From positions 119,029,166-119,093,165 of the forward strand of contig CM056576.1 in assembly GCA_029721435.1 (NCBI GenBank): 64,000 bases of DNA, written 5' to 3'. The notes under the pieces are model-generated. The model saw only the letters and a list, made by a program, of their open reading frames with translations. It made no database searches and was not told the origin of the DNA. Below are positions 22,951 to 34,115 of this stretch, piece after piece (the first letter of the stretch is position 1; every line of letters starts with the position of its first letter). Source of the stretch: Gymnothorax reevesii (taxonomy: Eukaryota > Chordata > Actinopteri > Anguilliformes > Muraenidae). A program made the position numbers and the translations under genes.

Positions 22951-24539
22951 AATGTGGTGCCGGTCAGGTTAGCCCATAAACAGTGGCTCAGTTCTGATTT
23001 TATCAGCACAGGTGGAAGAGTCAGTGGATGATCTGACATAAGGGAGATTGTGTTGTCTAAACCCCATGTGGTACTGAGTGGGATCATTACGTCTAATTGG
23101 TAAGAGATGGCCAGTGGTCATACCTGAATCCCCAGGGGAGGAAACCAACAGAATGACTAGGGCCAGGCGCACTGGAGCCTGAGTGTGGTGGTATCCTAGC
23201 AACACCCTACTACCCTCCATTTTATGCAGGTGCACCCATTAAACCAACATAACCTGAGTTAATACAGTTAGATGCAAAGAATGAAAATCAACTCTGATTC
23301 TCCACTTGTGGAAATGGAGCGCTTTCCATGCAAAAAGCATAGTGCCATCTACTGTATGTCATACGGTCTATTTTTTAAAGCTAGACCTAGGGTCTGTGTG
23401 TTGGGCTGGACAGTTACTGGAATAAACTTCTTTTTCATGTCATGTAGCAAATACAAGTGATCAACAAAAATTAAACAAGCTCAAAAATGTTTTGAAATGT
23501 CACTGCTTTAAGCATAAACTACATTTTACAGAGTTCAGAATGTTGAAAAATCTGATAAATTTGCATCCTTGTATGTATACAGAACTCCCTGTTTTGAGTC
23601 CGATCCATCTTAGAATTCCCCCATATTCTCACTAGTTTAACACCCAAGTCTCAACTGTGAGAATTGCATTTTCCTGTAATCCATTTTTAACTCAGCAGGC
23701 TATGTGGCATTTAAGTCCCCAAGCTGCAAGACCCAGGATAATCTGCCGAAAACACGGTCCAAAAAATAGAGCCCAGAGCTCAGTGTGCGCTCATGGCAAA
23801 CGCCTTAACGTAATGAGCCACACGGGCAACATAACACACTTACAGTAGCAGCATGTTGTCAACAAGAGTGCCTGCACTCGCATTCTATCCTTCCACCCCC
23901 CTATTGGCCACCCAGTGCCACTGCAGGGCATTATGCAAAAAAATAATCTCCACGCAAGACAGAGTCAGGCAGGCGAGCGCATCATCATTTTAATCGTGCC
24001 TGTCAGTGACAGGACTGACAGCAAATCAAATAACTTTTTCATCTCTTTTAAATTAAAACCACCAGATTTCCTGCAGGCTTAATTACACAGCCGCAACTCA
24101 AGAAGCTTATTTCACCAGCGGCTGTTTTCATTTGCAGATGATACAGCTCTCTCCATCACTGCTGAAAAGCATAGCCTTTAGACATACTGAGGTCTACTCC
24201 CAGGTTACCGTATCGGCAAATATCCCTGGCGCCTTCAAATCGAAATTCTCTGTGGTAGAAGATATTCATAATTCTGCTCGTGCAGCACTACATGTTGAAT
24301 CCTCCAGATTGCTGTCTCTTTATCAATAGCTATCAGAAAAATCTAATCTTAACCGTAATAAGAGCTTGCATTAGATCCAATTTGAAGATATTCAACACTT
24401 TGCAAATCTTTTTATTCCAAATAAGTGACAAATTAAGGGCATTTATGTACTTTCGAGGGAACGAATGGCTTGTATGTTCATTTAATGACAGGTTGGAGTG
24501 AAAAGTATGACTCTGATTTGGTGAAGTCACATGACTCAC

Positions 24540-24664
24540 CTTCTCAAAGAAGCGCAGCTCATAGTCCAGGATGATTCCATTGGGCTGATCGGGCTGTGGC
24601 CATGACAACGTGATGCTATTCATGGTAGAGCTAACCTGGTGCATGATGGGAACCATGGAGGGAG
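24540..24664 (-). CDS. ephb1: EphB1 exon 6: first half of second FN3 domain
   Basis: This 125-bp exon completes the Ala codon left by exon 5 and encodes 41 further residues: [35 protein letters not shown] and LRFFEK. The SLSW/TLSW tryptophan and the PNGIILDYE strand are hallmarks of the second Eph FN3 domain. The acceptor is TTTACCTAG (24665-24673 on this strand) and the donor is GTGAGT at 24539-24534. The exon ends in phase 0 after EK, exactly where the vertebrate Eph exon 6/7 junction falls. The surrounding reading frame on both sides is intron, including a CCCA repeat about 140 bp upstream. Confidence 0.96.
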
Positions 24665-24808
24665 CTAGGTAAAGATAAAGGAAAGGACCAAAAAACAAAA
24701 ACAAACGGATTAATTTAGAAGATTTATACAGTATGCACATAGGCAAAATATAAATACAACATAAAATTTTTATCACAGCTTGAAAATGCAAAATACCACA
24801 GAAAGGCA

Positions 24809-24832
24809 GCCACCCACCCACCCACCCACCCA
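24809..24832. repeat. CCCA tetranucleotide microsatellite
   Basis: Six consecutive CCCA units, about 145 bp upstream of exon 6 on the gene strand. Confidence 0.9.
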
Positions 24833-25542
24833 CAAATCACATATAAATACCACAAATTATGCAAAATTATGAAAGGTATGCAGGTACCTCTCAGTATTTA
24901 TCATGATACATAAATACTCCTTGTACGACAGAAAGCAGCACACAAGAAATGCAGATCGTGGAGACTGGAGTCTCCTTCGCGTGTAATTGGACGAAAAAGT
25001 TAGATCTCCAAGAGCACTAAATGAAACTGTGTCAGCTTTCCCAACGTCAGCACTAAAGAGAAAATATCAGACGGTGACATTTGACAGAAGAAATATGTAC
25101 AATTTTATGTTCAGTGTTTTACCAAATCAACACATTACTGGACGCCTACACAGTCATGTGTCATACAACTTGTAACAATCAGTGAATTTCAGTGCACATG
25201 CTGTCCGTCATAACGCTGCTATTTTGTATGCGCCAATAAAAGCCAGTATACTCACAGTCATAGAGAGTCACAAAAAATATTCTACACACATTATGATACG
25301 GTTAAAAAAAAAGATCAAAACACAGCAAAAAATGATAAAAAAAAAGAGTTCATCTTATCAAGCATTTTACTCTTGTATTTAGACTTAAAACACATATTTC
25401 TATCACCTTTTTTCTCACCAAGACAAATAATCTGCCAATGATGACAGATCAACTTGACTAATTTCTACATTTGCCAAAGGCATAAGAAGATTTTGCTTGC
25501 CAGGCACATGCAAACTTAAAATAAGCTGATATTCTCCACTTT

Positions 25543-25694
<152 letters not shown>

Positions 25695-26080
25695 AAGAAC
25701 TTAAAACTCAAAATAAGATTAAATTACGTGTTAAGACAGACACTTCCTGCAGTGAAAATACCGTGCACTGTAATGACTGGCGATAATAAGGTCACAGTGT
25801 AATTGGTGTAAATTTGGGTAGCAGTGACGGTAAAGACTGGGATTAATGCCTTCCTTTGGAATCAAATAACACCTACAATCTCAACGGCTTCGATATCCCC
25901 CTCAGGCCAGCATCTCCGCACACATTGAGGCTAAAACAGGCATTCTGTGGTGCCGTTTGCAAAATAAACCTCACCCAGCGGGCATTCATGTGAATGCTGA
26001 CTGTGTTTGGTTTGTGCTGATTTCCAGCAGTGTGTAGACAGATGATGGAGCAGGTTCTCCGCTGCTGAGGTTGACGGAGA

Positions 26081-26115
26081 CGGGGTGGGGTGGGGGGGGG
26101 GGGGGGGGGGGGAGG
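26081..26115 (+). repeat. G run with quadruplex potential
   Basis: GGGG T GGGG T followed by 21 uninterrupted G (26092-26112). On the ephb1 template arrangement this is a C-rich run in the transcript. The form can make an intramolecular G-quadruplex in the non-transcribed strand. Confidence 0.9.
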
Positions 26116-26689
26116 CAAACCTTTCGCTCCTTGAGTCTTTGCTTTGCTCGTGCCCTGCCGACTGCCTTTGAGCTGCGTTATCAATTACACGGCGAGAGCT
26201 CTCCGTTACGGTCAGGCAGTCAAGTTCAAATCCCTTTGCCAGCATTTTTTAAAGCAAGCCACTGGCAGGTTGAGAACTTGCCAGATGCCTTATTGCCAAG
26301 TGCTCTCACACTAGCCCCACATCTCAAGTGCCGCTAACCTTCCTTATAACCAGAACTAACTAGGCATTTCTGTTTGTGTATCTCTGAGTACAAGTGTGTA
26401 AGTAGAACTGCAACATTTAATGCCTTGGGATACGACACTTTTACTCTTGTGCAAGAGGCACGTAGTATTCAAGCCAGATCTGAGCAAGGGTTTCAACATA
26501 AAGATTTTTTCCTATTAGCCCACAAGGCAAGTAGGCTCAAGATACCCTGGCCACAAGCATGTTTTCATTAGCCCATTAGCCAAAATACATTAACATTGAC
26601 CGCATTTTTAGAAGCCAAAAAAACAATCAACTAAAACAATGAGAGCATTAACTGCCCAATCTACTGGCAAAAGTTTAACTTCTACTATC

Positions 26690-27332
26690 CCTGAGCCAGT
26701 GGACCATTGGTTCTCTTGGGCTGAGCTACAGTGTAGGATGTCTCATGCTCAGTAAGGTGGGCTGAGGTAAAGAAGGAAGAAGCTACCTTTGACTTGTCTC
26801 TCGACTGCATGATCAGAGCTAGCAGCTTCCTGTCAGGGCTAGAACTCAAACTGAAATACACCAGCCCCGTTCCTCATCACAAAGTTGCAGGCTGCGGCAG
26901 TCCTATTCCTGTACCTCCCCAAGTTAACACCCACGCCTCGCTACCTCCTGGAGCTACAGATGCACCTAGAAAGTCTCCAGAAAGTGCTAACTAGTTTCCC
27001 CCTCACAAAGACTTCCTCTGTCTTCAGCTAATAACTGTAACCGGTCCAACCCACTTAAATCATTTTATCGAACCTCTTATCACACTTCTTCTGTATCCAA
27101 TTACCAATTGGACCTGTAGGAGGATGGCTTCAATAGCTGGGCTCCTCCTGAGTTCTCTTCCCAGTGAGGGTTTTTTTTTCTCCATACAACTGTTTGAAAG
27201 TTTTTCTCCTTAACTGACATTTTTTGGGGGGTTCTACGCATTAGCCTTTCCTCTGTAGTGCAAACCGTCTTCGTGACAGCTTTTCTGGGGCCCAGCAGTG
27301 CTAAACCATAACTGAATTGAATTGAATATTTT
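26690..27332 (-). repeat. Dispersed teleost repeat of the TTCAATTCAATT family
   Basis: On the minus strand the copy opens with ATTCAATTCAATTCAGTTAT (27330 downward) and further on has CTCACTGGGAAGAGAACTCA followed by GGAGGAGCCC, wording I recognise from an abundant fish repeat. A second copy, plus strand, is at 58.8 kb and shares the opening AATTCAATT and the GGGAAGA..TC..GGAGGA block. The far end (26690) is approximate; class unassigned. Confidence 0.5.
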
Positions 27333-28372
27333 CCTAAAAACCCCTTTGTGCAGATATAGACGCCGGCGTCCATAAATTCCGAAATGCGATTCCTAATCAA
27401 TTTTATAATTGAACTTCCAAATGTCTTTCTTCACTGGAATCATTTTCCAGAGTCTCTGTGACTCAAAGACAACGTTATAAAGCCTAAATAGGCTTGTGCA
27501 CAACAGGAAAAAAAATTGGCATTATTTGTATTCTGCGCAAAGGGATTATACAGACCAACAATTCCAGCCAAACATCAACATACTGAAGTTACACAACGTG
27601 TTTGCATACGCTCAAAGGTATCGCTATTCTGAAGCACAGGCACGTTTCCACTCCTTGGATCAGTGGCTCAGTACACTCTTGCTCTGTGGTCACAGCATCT
27701 GATTCAGTCCTCTCTGCTGGGGGAACAGTGCAGACAAGGAGCCAGATCTCGGAGAGGCTAAGGTCAGCAAAGCCAGTCTGTCACTGGACAGCAGTGGCAT
27801 CCAATAACTGGTCAAGACCTTCAGCTGTGGCAGAGATTGGTTGAGCTGCTTCAACAATGCTGACATCACCCGCTCACCACCCATCTACCGGCCCAATCTC
27901 AGTTCTACTTTTATCTGCCCTTTCCCCACACTGCTTGGCTTTACATTAATCAAAGTCAAGCTGTCCAGCACATTCTGTTTTGTATTTTATACTCATATCG
28001 TCAAGCTGAGCTGTGGGTGCCAGATGTACTCCTCTCACTCTCCGTATGCACAGGAAATGTTTTATTCACACAGACTGTTTTAAATGGGTCATGCAGTAAA
28101 TTCATATTTGGGGCGCAGAAGGAGACAGCCGAAGGACACCATTGGTGCAGAAAAATATCCCTTTTCAGGAACCTCAGAAGTGCAGGAAAACAAAGACATT
28201 TTATTTTAGTAAATGACGGAAATATTCTTTAATCCACAATGAATGCATATTTTTCCTTAAGTGCCTGTACCAGTAAATGAAACGTCGTGAATAATGTTCA
28301 TTATCAGCCTCTGAGGTGTGTGCTATTCAAGATTTGAATGTTATACTGATGATTATAGCAGATTAGTACCAT

Positions 28373-28566
28373 AGCAGTATATAAAATATAAAAGTTGACT
28401 CAACTTATTAAAGTCAGGCAACCAGCTGCGAAGCATTTTTGCGCTGGCTCAATTTCAAGTTTCAAATTCTTTCAAAAATGAGTTTGTGAAACCGCTGGAA
28501 CTTGAAGTTGAGCAAACTCAAAAATGCATTGCAGCTGGCTGTCAATTTCTTTATTTTCTACAGTGC
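28373..28566. mobile_element. Foldback MITE-like element
   Basis: CCAGCTGCGAAGCATTTTTG on the left (28422-28441) is matched in inverted orientation by CCAGCTGCAATGCATTTTTG on the right, and the match continues through GCTCAA(T/C)TTCAAGTT(T/C)CA, giving arms of about 45 bp around a short loop. Weaker similarity (CAGTATATAAAATATAAA against CACTGTAGAAAATAAA) extends to the stated ends. Non-coding; family known to me as a common fish repeat with the phrase AGTTGACTCAACTTATTAAA. Confidence 0.65.
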
Positions 28567-31130
28567 GCAATACCTCACCCAACAGCAGTTCAGTACTGTG
28601 CACTGTAACTATATACAACAAGAGCCGTCAGATGGCATATCCCCCTGACTCCACATGTTCAGATTAGCAGAAGGCACCACTTCAGGCCATGATTGATGTG
28701 CACACTAAGTTTTGTTTTAAGAAATATTGTGCAGTTTGCAAGTTATGCTCCAGAAATGAAATATTCACAGACGGACAGACAACCGCACCCATGACATAAC
28801 ATGCTGGGGTGAGAATAATAACGCTACGATAAAAGATAGCAGCTATAAAGATTTGGATGTTTCTAAATGTAATTCTATCTGTTTTCCACTCAGTCACCAT
28901 CTTAAAAGATGGAGCTGGAAGGTTATTGGCAGGAGGCTCACGTGACCACATCCGTGAGTGACTGTAGTAGTGACGTTACAATGAACTTTCCTTGAACAAA
29001 ATCCTCCAAGTCCTGGTAACTGTGTGCGGCTTCTATCTAAGATACCTGCTAACAAACAAATCCCCACCTCCCACCTGTGCTCTACCTCCGTGACAGTCCA
29101 CTATCTCTCCTGCAGTAATGAGATCTGACCTAACTTCCACCAGACGCTAGAGGAGTAGGGTATAAACTCATTCGCATGGGCGCGCAGCTTTGAGCACGGT
29201 AAGGGCAACTCACAATCCTGTATTCCAGCTCTAATGCTCTTAAACTCAGAGCTAATAAATCACAGTAACAACTACCCACAATACACCACTGTAGTGTGTG
29301 ACTGTGACAACAAAGCAGAGAAGCTTGGGCTCTCATTTCTCAGGACAGCATAAGGCCTAACAATCACTCAACTCGGTGCAGAAGTATGGCAGTTGGAACC
29401 AAGTACTCGGGAATCCCCGGAGAGACAATCTTTTCTATGTTCAGTTCAGCACCACACCTGAACTCCTGTGGTGTGACAACCCCTTTAAAGTCAGAGGATA
29501 AGTGGAGGTTATTAAGGCTTTTTTTATGAGTAAGAGTAGAGAGTGGGGTGATGTCAACCTGAACGTTCAGTAAAAGCACTTCCAGACGCTGTAATAGAGC
29601 ATAAATAGCTGCCAGCATATTTTATACTGATGACTCAATCTTCATAAGATATGAAGCCACGAGCCGACTCAAATAGGGCAGTATCGGATCGACTTAATTC
29701 TCAAAACCACAAAAATAAAGCCAAAATTGACTGATTTTATAGTTAGACAAAGGTTGGCAGTTATCCATCAAAGGATGGTTTTCTTTAACAGTAAGAGAGG
29801 AATAAATCCTGGAAAAAACACTACAAGGACAGCAGTTTCTTACTCTTTAGAAAAGTAAGATACTGCAGTACAAGGTTCAGTGCAATCTGAGCAAAGACAT
29901 TATTTTGATAACTTGCTTCAAACAGAATTTATGCCGTTTACATCCTTGGCTCCTCTTACTGCATTGGCTGATTTTCCACAAAAATGACAAAAATTCCCAG
30001 CACTGGCTCATTTTTCGACCCTGACGGTCTAATTTTCAGCACTGACCCCAATTATAGCGCTCGCTCCTTTCTTCAGAACTCACTCCCTCATTTTCTGCAG
30101 CGATTAATTCCAGCAGTAACTTTTCTTAGTGTGGCTCTATCTGTCCAAGGACATATTCTGCCATTGTCAATTGGCTAGCTTTAGTTCAAGCAGTATAGGA
30201 GATAAAAAAGGCCAGCATTGTGGAAAGCGTAGTCTCAGATGAAGGCAGGGGTCTCTTAGTATTGCCGACAGCCACCGTCATTCTTCTCCTATCATCAGTT
30301 TCCTGTAAATTCATAACTCTTTAAGATAAAATGGTTTCGGAAAGGCTTAAAGCAGAGTCTGCCAGGATAACATTGGGACTTTCCAAAAAAGCGTGACAAT
30401 CTCCATAACGATACAATGATAACGATACAGAGGTCGTGTTCGAGCAGAATCCTGCGTTATTCAGTCTTTTTTTATCCTCGGTTTAGTATGCTACACCTCT
30501 AGCAAAGCTATCGCAGCTTCCCAATTCATCACGGCAAGAAATTGGGAACATGACCAGTGCACTTTGTAGTGGTAGGTGCTGCATTGTTGCATGGTGCAGT
30601 CGGTCAGATTGAAGATAAAGCTCACTTCGCTTCTGAGTTTGAGAAAGCACAACCTCTGGGTTCCTCCCCCTTCTTTGCTGTGCTCTAGTCCCGCCTCCAA
30701 AGCCCCTGCCTGCAGAGGAGGCTGTCATGAACGTGCAGGCTAGTAGCCACGGCAACTGAAGAGGCCAGGTACACAACACGACAGCAAAACATTAGCCACT
30801 GTTGTGAAATACCAGCATTTCTGTCCAATACCTTAAGCCTTTGTATTCACAGATACACTATCAGACCGATAGGAATATATGCAGTATTTTTGCTGTTTAA
30901 GTAATCTAAAGCAAAATCTAATTCGCAAAACAATTTGCAAGCATGCATTTATTGTAGTGCTAAGTTGCTTCATAACATTAGCTGTGGTAGCTAAATAATG
31001 GCGCCAAGTTTCGAAGTAAAACACTGATGACAATATTTTGGTCATTTTGGTATGAGGCACAGGCAGACAAACTCCCAACTTATAATGCTTCCCAGGCACT
31101 TTCTGAACCATTTTCAGCCACTCTGTAGCC

Positions 31131-31893
31131 ACAGACTGCATAAAAAGATGGACGAAGCTACCGTGACGTCACCCATTGGTTTCAGCATACCATAAAGGAA
31201 ACCTCGATTTTGGCCATTTGAATTGCGCCATGTAGTCATTTTGAAACCGGATGCGATTTCTATCGGACGAGAGTGTGAATTGAAGATCCAGGGAGGACCA
31301 TGGCTCTGGATCTGACTGTATCAGACGAGGACCAGAGGATAACCACACCCCTGAAGCATATTTTGACTTTATCATTTATTCTAGTCTATATGGGACCATA
31401 ATTTACAAAAATGAACATCTATAATATATTTGAGGTCAATGTCTGTCTGTCTGTCTGTGTGTATGTACACGTTTTCCCCCTACATTTCTCAACCGATTAT
31501 CACCAAATTTGGTGTGAATATCCACTTGGAAACCAGGAAGGACTTGATGCCGCCCGATTTTGAAAAAACGGTCATGCGTGCAAAAAAAAATGGCAATTTC
31601 ACTCCGGGTAGTGGGTAGCAGCTAGTCATGATATATCGAAGGAGACGTGAAACTTGCTATAGCTACCATAAAATAATGTGAAAAATTATTATTTAAATGA
31701 AAAATTAGGTGGGAGAGTAGGGTTTTTTCTCATGGTCCATTTTCTAATGAACTTCTATAGCATTGAACTTCTTTCTGCAACCACCGACGTCGCCATCTGC
31801 TGGCCATTAAATAGAATGCTATTTTACGGTACTTCTGCATGAGCTTCATTTTTCAGACCAGGGTGCTGCATCCATCTTTTTATACAGTCTATG
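31131..31893. mobile_element. MITE with GACTGTATAAAAAGATGG terminal repeats
   Basis: The left end reads ACAGACTGCATAAAAAGATG GACGAAGC with TGACGTCACCCATTGGTTTC just inside. The right end, read on the minus strand, has ATAGACTGTATAAAAAGATG GATGCAGC. This is a well-known fish repeat often seen as ATAGACTGTATATAAAGATGG. Non-coding. It is interrupted by a Helitron-like insertion at 31418-31625. Confidence 0.75.
31418..31625 (+). mobile_element. Non-autonomous Helitron-like insertion, 208 bp
   Basis: The segment starts TCTATAATATATTTGAGG and ends GGGTAGCAGCTAG, between host A (31417) and T (31626). Helitrons begin with TC, end with CTRR and insert between A and T without target duplication. A small hairpin (CACT...AGTG around CCGGGT) lies about 11 bp before the end. 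Inside are GTCTGTCTGTCTGTCTG and CCAAATTTGGTGTG. Removing it rejoins GAACA with TCATGATATATCG, which fits the recalled consensus of the surrounding MITE. Confidence 0.6.
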
Positions 31894-33039
31894 TCTGTAG
31901 CATGCTAATAAAACAACGTGGATCAGTAGCCTTAGCATCGGCTAACATTAAGCCAACTAAGCTAACATTAGCCCGCATACAACTTCACTGTCACATAAGA
32001 TAAGGGCTATGGAGCGATACAGTAACCAAAGCCATTTGAGCAATATGCTTACTCTTTTTGGACATCACATCAAACAGAAATCAAGTAGGAGTAACTACCT
32101 GTCCAGCAGAAATGCTGAAAATTCTGCATCCATTTTAAAACATTTCAGGTCCCAGCAAGCTAGCTGACTGTATCCACCTTGGAAAAGTTGCTCTAACAGT
32201 TATTGTTAACTCTGATTCTGTCTCAGTTGCAGTTAAACTTCTTCATTTTAGCCTGCGTTTCTTTGGTCTTCTTCTGTCTGCTTGTTCCCCTCACGTATGC
32301 AGTTGCTGGCAGTGGAGGCATGGGAAATTTCATCAGTTCAGGTGGGCAGTTCCACGCCGTCTTATCTCAAACCTCCTCTCCAAATGGCACAGATGATATA
32401 TGGACCAGGGGAGAGAGCATGTGCGGAGGAGGAGGGCTGAACAACGTGTGCAGGAGTGATGGACATTGCATTAGAAACTCCTTCTGGTTGGGATTGGTAG
32501 ATTCTGCTCGGGCCTGGTGCATCCTTACAAATGCCATTAGGAGCACTGGGAGGAGCTAAAGATACCCAAATCTTTTTTTTTTTTTTTTTCACAGGTTTGC
32601 GGGTCTGTATGCAAAGCAAGGGAAGGTTAGTAGGGATAGGGCGAAATAACAAAAGCCCCAGAGCGGCTTTTGACGGCTCTCATCTTGAACCATATACTAC
32701 AGATTCAGTAACGTCATTTGCATTTTAATCATTCATTTTCAGACATCCTTTAGCGTCATTCAGCACACAATAGAGAAAAAATACTTCCATTTGAGTTAAT
32801 ATGAAAGGCATTAACACCGTCTTAAAAGTCATTTGCGGCAATCAACGAATGTTTAAGTGCATTTAACATTTTTATCGCACCGTTTGACTTTCAATAACAT
32901 TTCTGGACCGCATTAGTGCGGATAACACAAATATTCACGCGATTGTATAAACAACTTTCTTAACATTCAATTCACAAAAATCTTTTTTCAGTTGATCCGT
33001 AGCCTACATTTTGCTCATTATTGCATTGTCAGTGTGATG

Positions 33040-33140
33040 TAAGATTAGGTATGCCCTCTCAATTTGATGATTTCTGAACAACAATGAGCAAAGGGGCGCC
33101 AGTGTAGGCGTTTCCTCCAAAAAGGTTGAGAACCACTGGT
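33040..33140 (-). mobile_element. hAT-like terminal fragment
   Basis: On the minus strand the segment begins CAGTGGTTCTCAACCTTTTT GGAGG, the typical hAT (Charlie-like) terminal sequence. No matching second terminus was found nearby and no transposase is visible, so this is only an end fragment. Confidence 0.4.
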
Positions 33141-34031
33141 ATAGAGTGACAGTTTCAGCGATTATGGAAGTTATTTTCATAATAGCTACCTACTGCACCT
33201 TTAATAAGGGATTACACACACTCTGATGCAGCAGTTAGTCTAGCCGAATAACTTTCATGTCTAATAATAATAATACAGGTTGTGTTGAGGAATACACCTG
33301 CCCAGAGTGTCATTAGGAATGCAGAGTTGTAGGGCGCCGGAGATTGCCTATAATGCCCGCAGTAATTAAAAAAACTAACCGTTTGATTTTAAAATTATTT
33401 GTTTATTGTTAACAGAATAACGATTGAATCAGTTTTGAGCCAAAAAAAAAAAAAAAAACGAAAACAAACATTTAGCTGCTTTAATCAGATCGCTTCTCAA
33501 TATTTCATCTTGAAAAAAATGTCATAATTGTGTACTACGTTCATTTATTAAGCAGTTATTGCATGTTGTCCTATCATTACAAAATTATTTATTATTAATT
33601 ATTAACAGGAGTGAATCAGTGAAAATCACAAATTTTCAATTTCGTTGCATTCCTGAAATGCTGAATTTATAGGAGCAATCACAAACTGTCAAGTTTGAAA
33701 AAGACTCCTGTCGGCACACTGGATAATGGAGGGAGGTGAGAGGAGACCAGGGGCTGACCAGCTACTGACTATAGGGCAATATTTTAACAGACAAAATGCA
33801 TGGCCTAAAGTGCATGATGCCAGTGCATCTGAGGCCTGGCCAAATCCACTTTTGCAAGTTTAATGGCAGACAATCTGAGTGCAAAGGTACTCGCATGTCT
33901 CAAAGGAGTTGTACTTAGTCTCTTAATTATTCATAGGTATGTTTTGGGTGTAACATGAAACAAACCAATCACAGTGTCATTTTCCAGTGCCTTGAAAATC
34001 AGATGCACTTGCACCTTGGCGAATGGCTATG

Positions 34032-34115
34032 GTGGATTTTAGTAGGAAAGAATGCATCTATGCTGAGGAAACAGATTTGCTTATGCACAATGTGAAAGTG
34101 AAATATTCTGACTAA
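34032..34115 (+). pseudogene. Possible Harbinger-associated MYB/SANT-like domain scrap
   Basis: A short reading VDFSRKECIYAEETDLLMHN then VKVKYSD before a stop resembles the first helix of the MYB/SANT-like DNA-binding protein of fish Harbinger elements (RKxxFtxEExxxLVxxVxxRxxxL). The preceding bases (AACCAATCACAGTGTCATTT and GCACCTTGGCGAATGGCTAT) also resemble the 5' leader I associate with that family. It is too short to be sure. Confidence 0.3.

Larger units (their letters stand above)
9872..24539 (-). other. ephb1: ephb1 intron 6
   Basis: A 14.7-kb intron containing an inverted-repeat element at 10.13-10.50 kb, a TTAA palindromic MITE at 11.28-11.97 kb, Tc1 relics at 12.28, 18.44 and 20.9-22.0 kb, and a CpG-rich patch at 22.58-22.95 kb. 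The stretches 12.5-18.4 kb, 18.8-20.8 kb and 23.0-24.5 kb show only short microsatellites and no supportable gene. Confidence 0.9.

Noticed and set aside
32203..32559. 118-codon plus-strand ORF starting with a hydrophobic stretch
   Set aside because: It looks like a signal peptide at first, but the rest is unrecognised, has no splice context and lies between repeat fragments.
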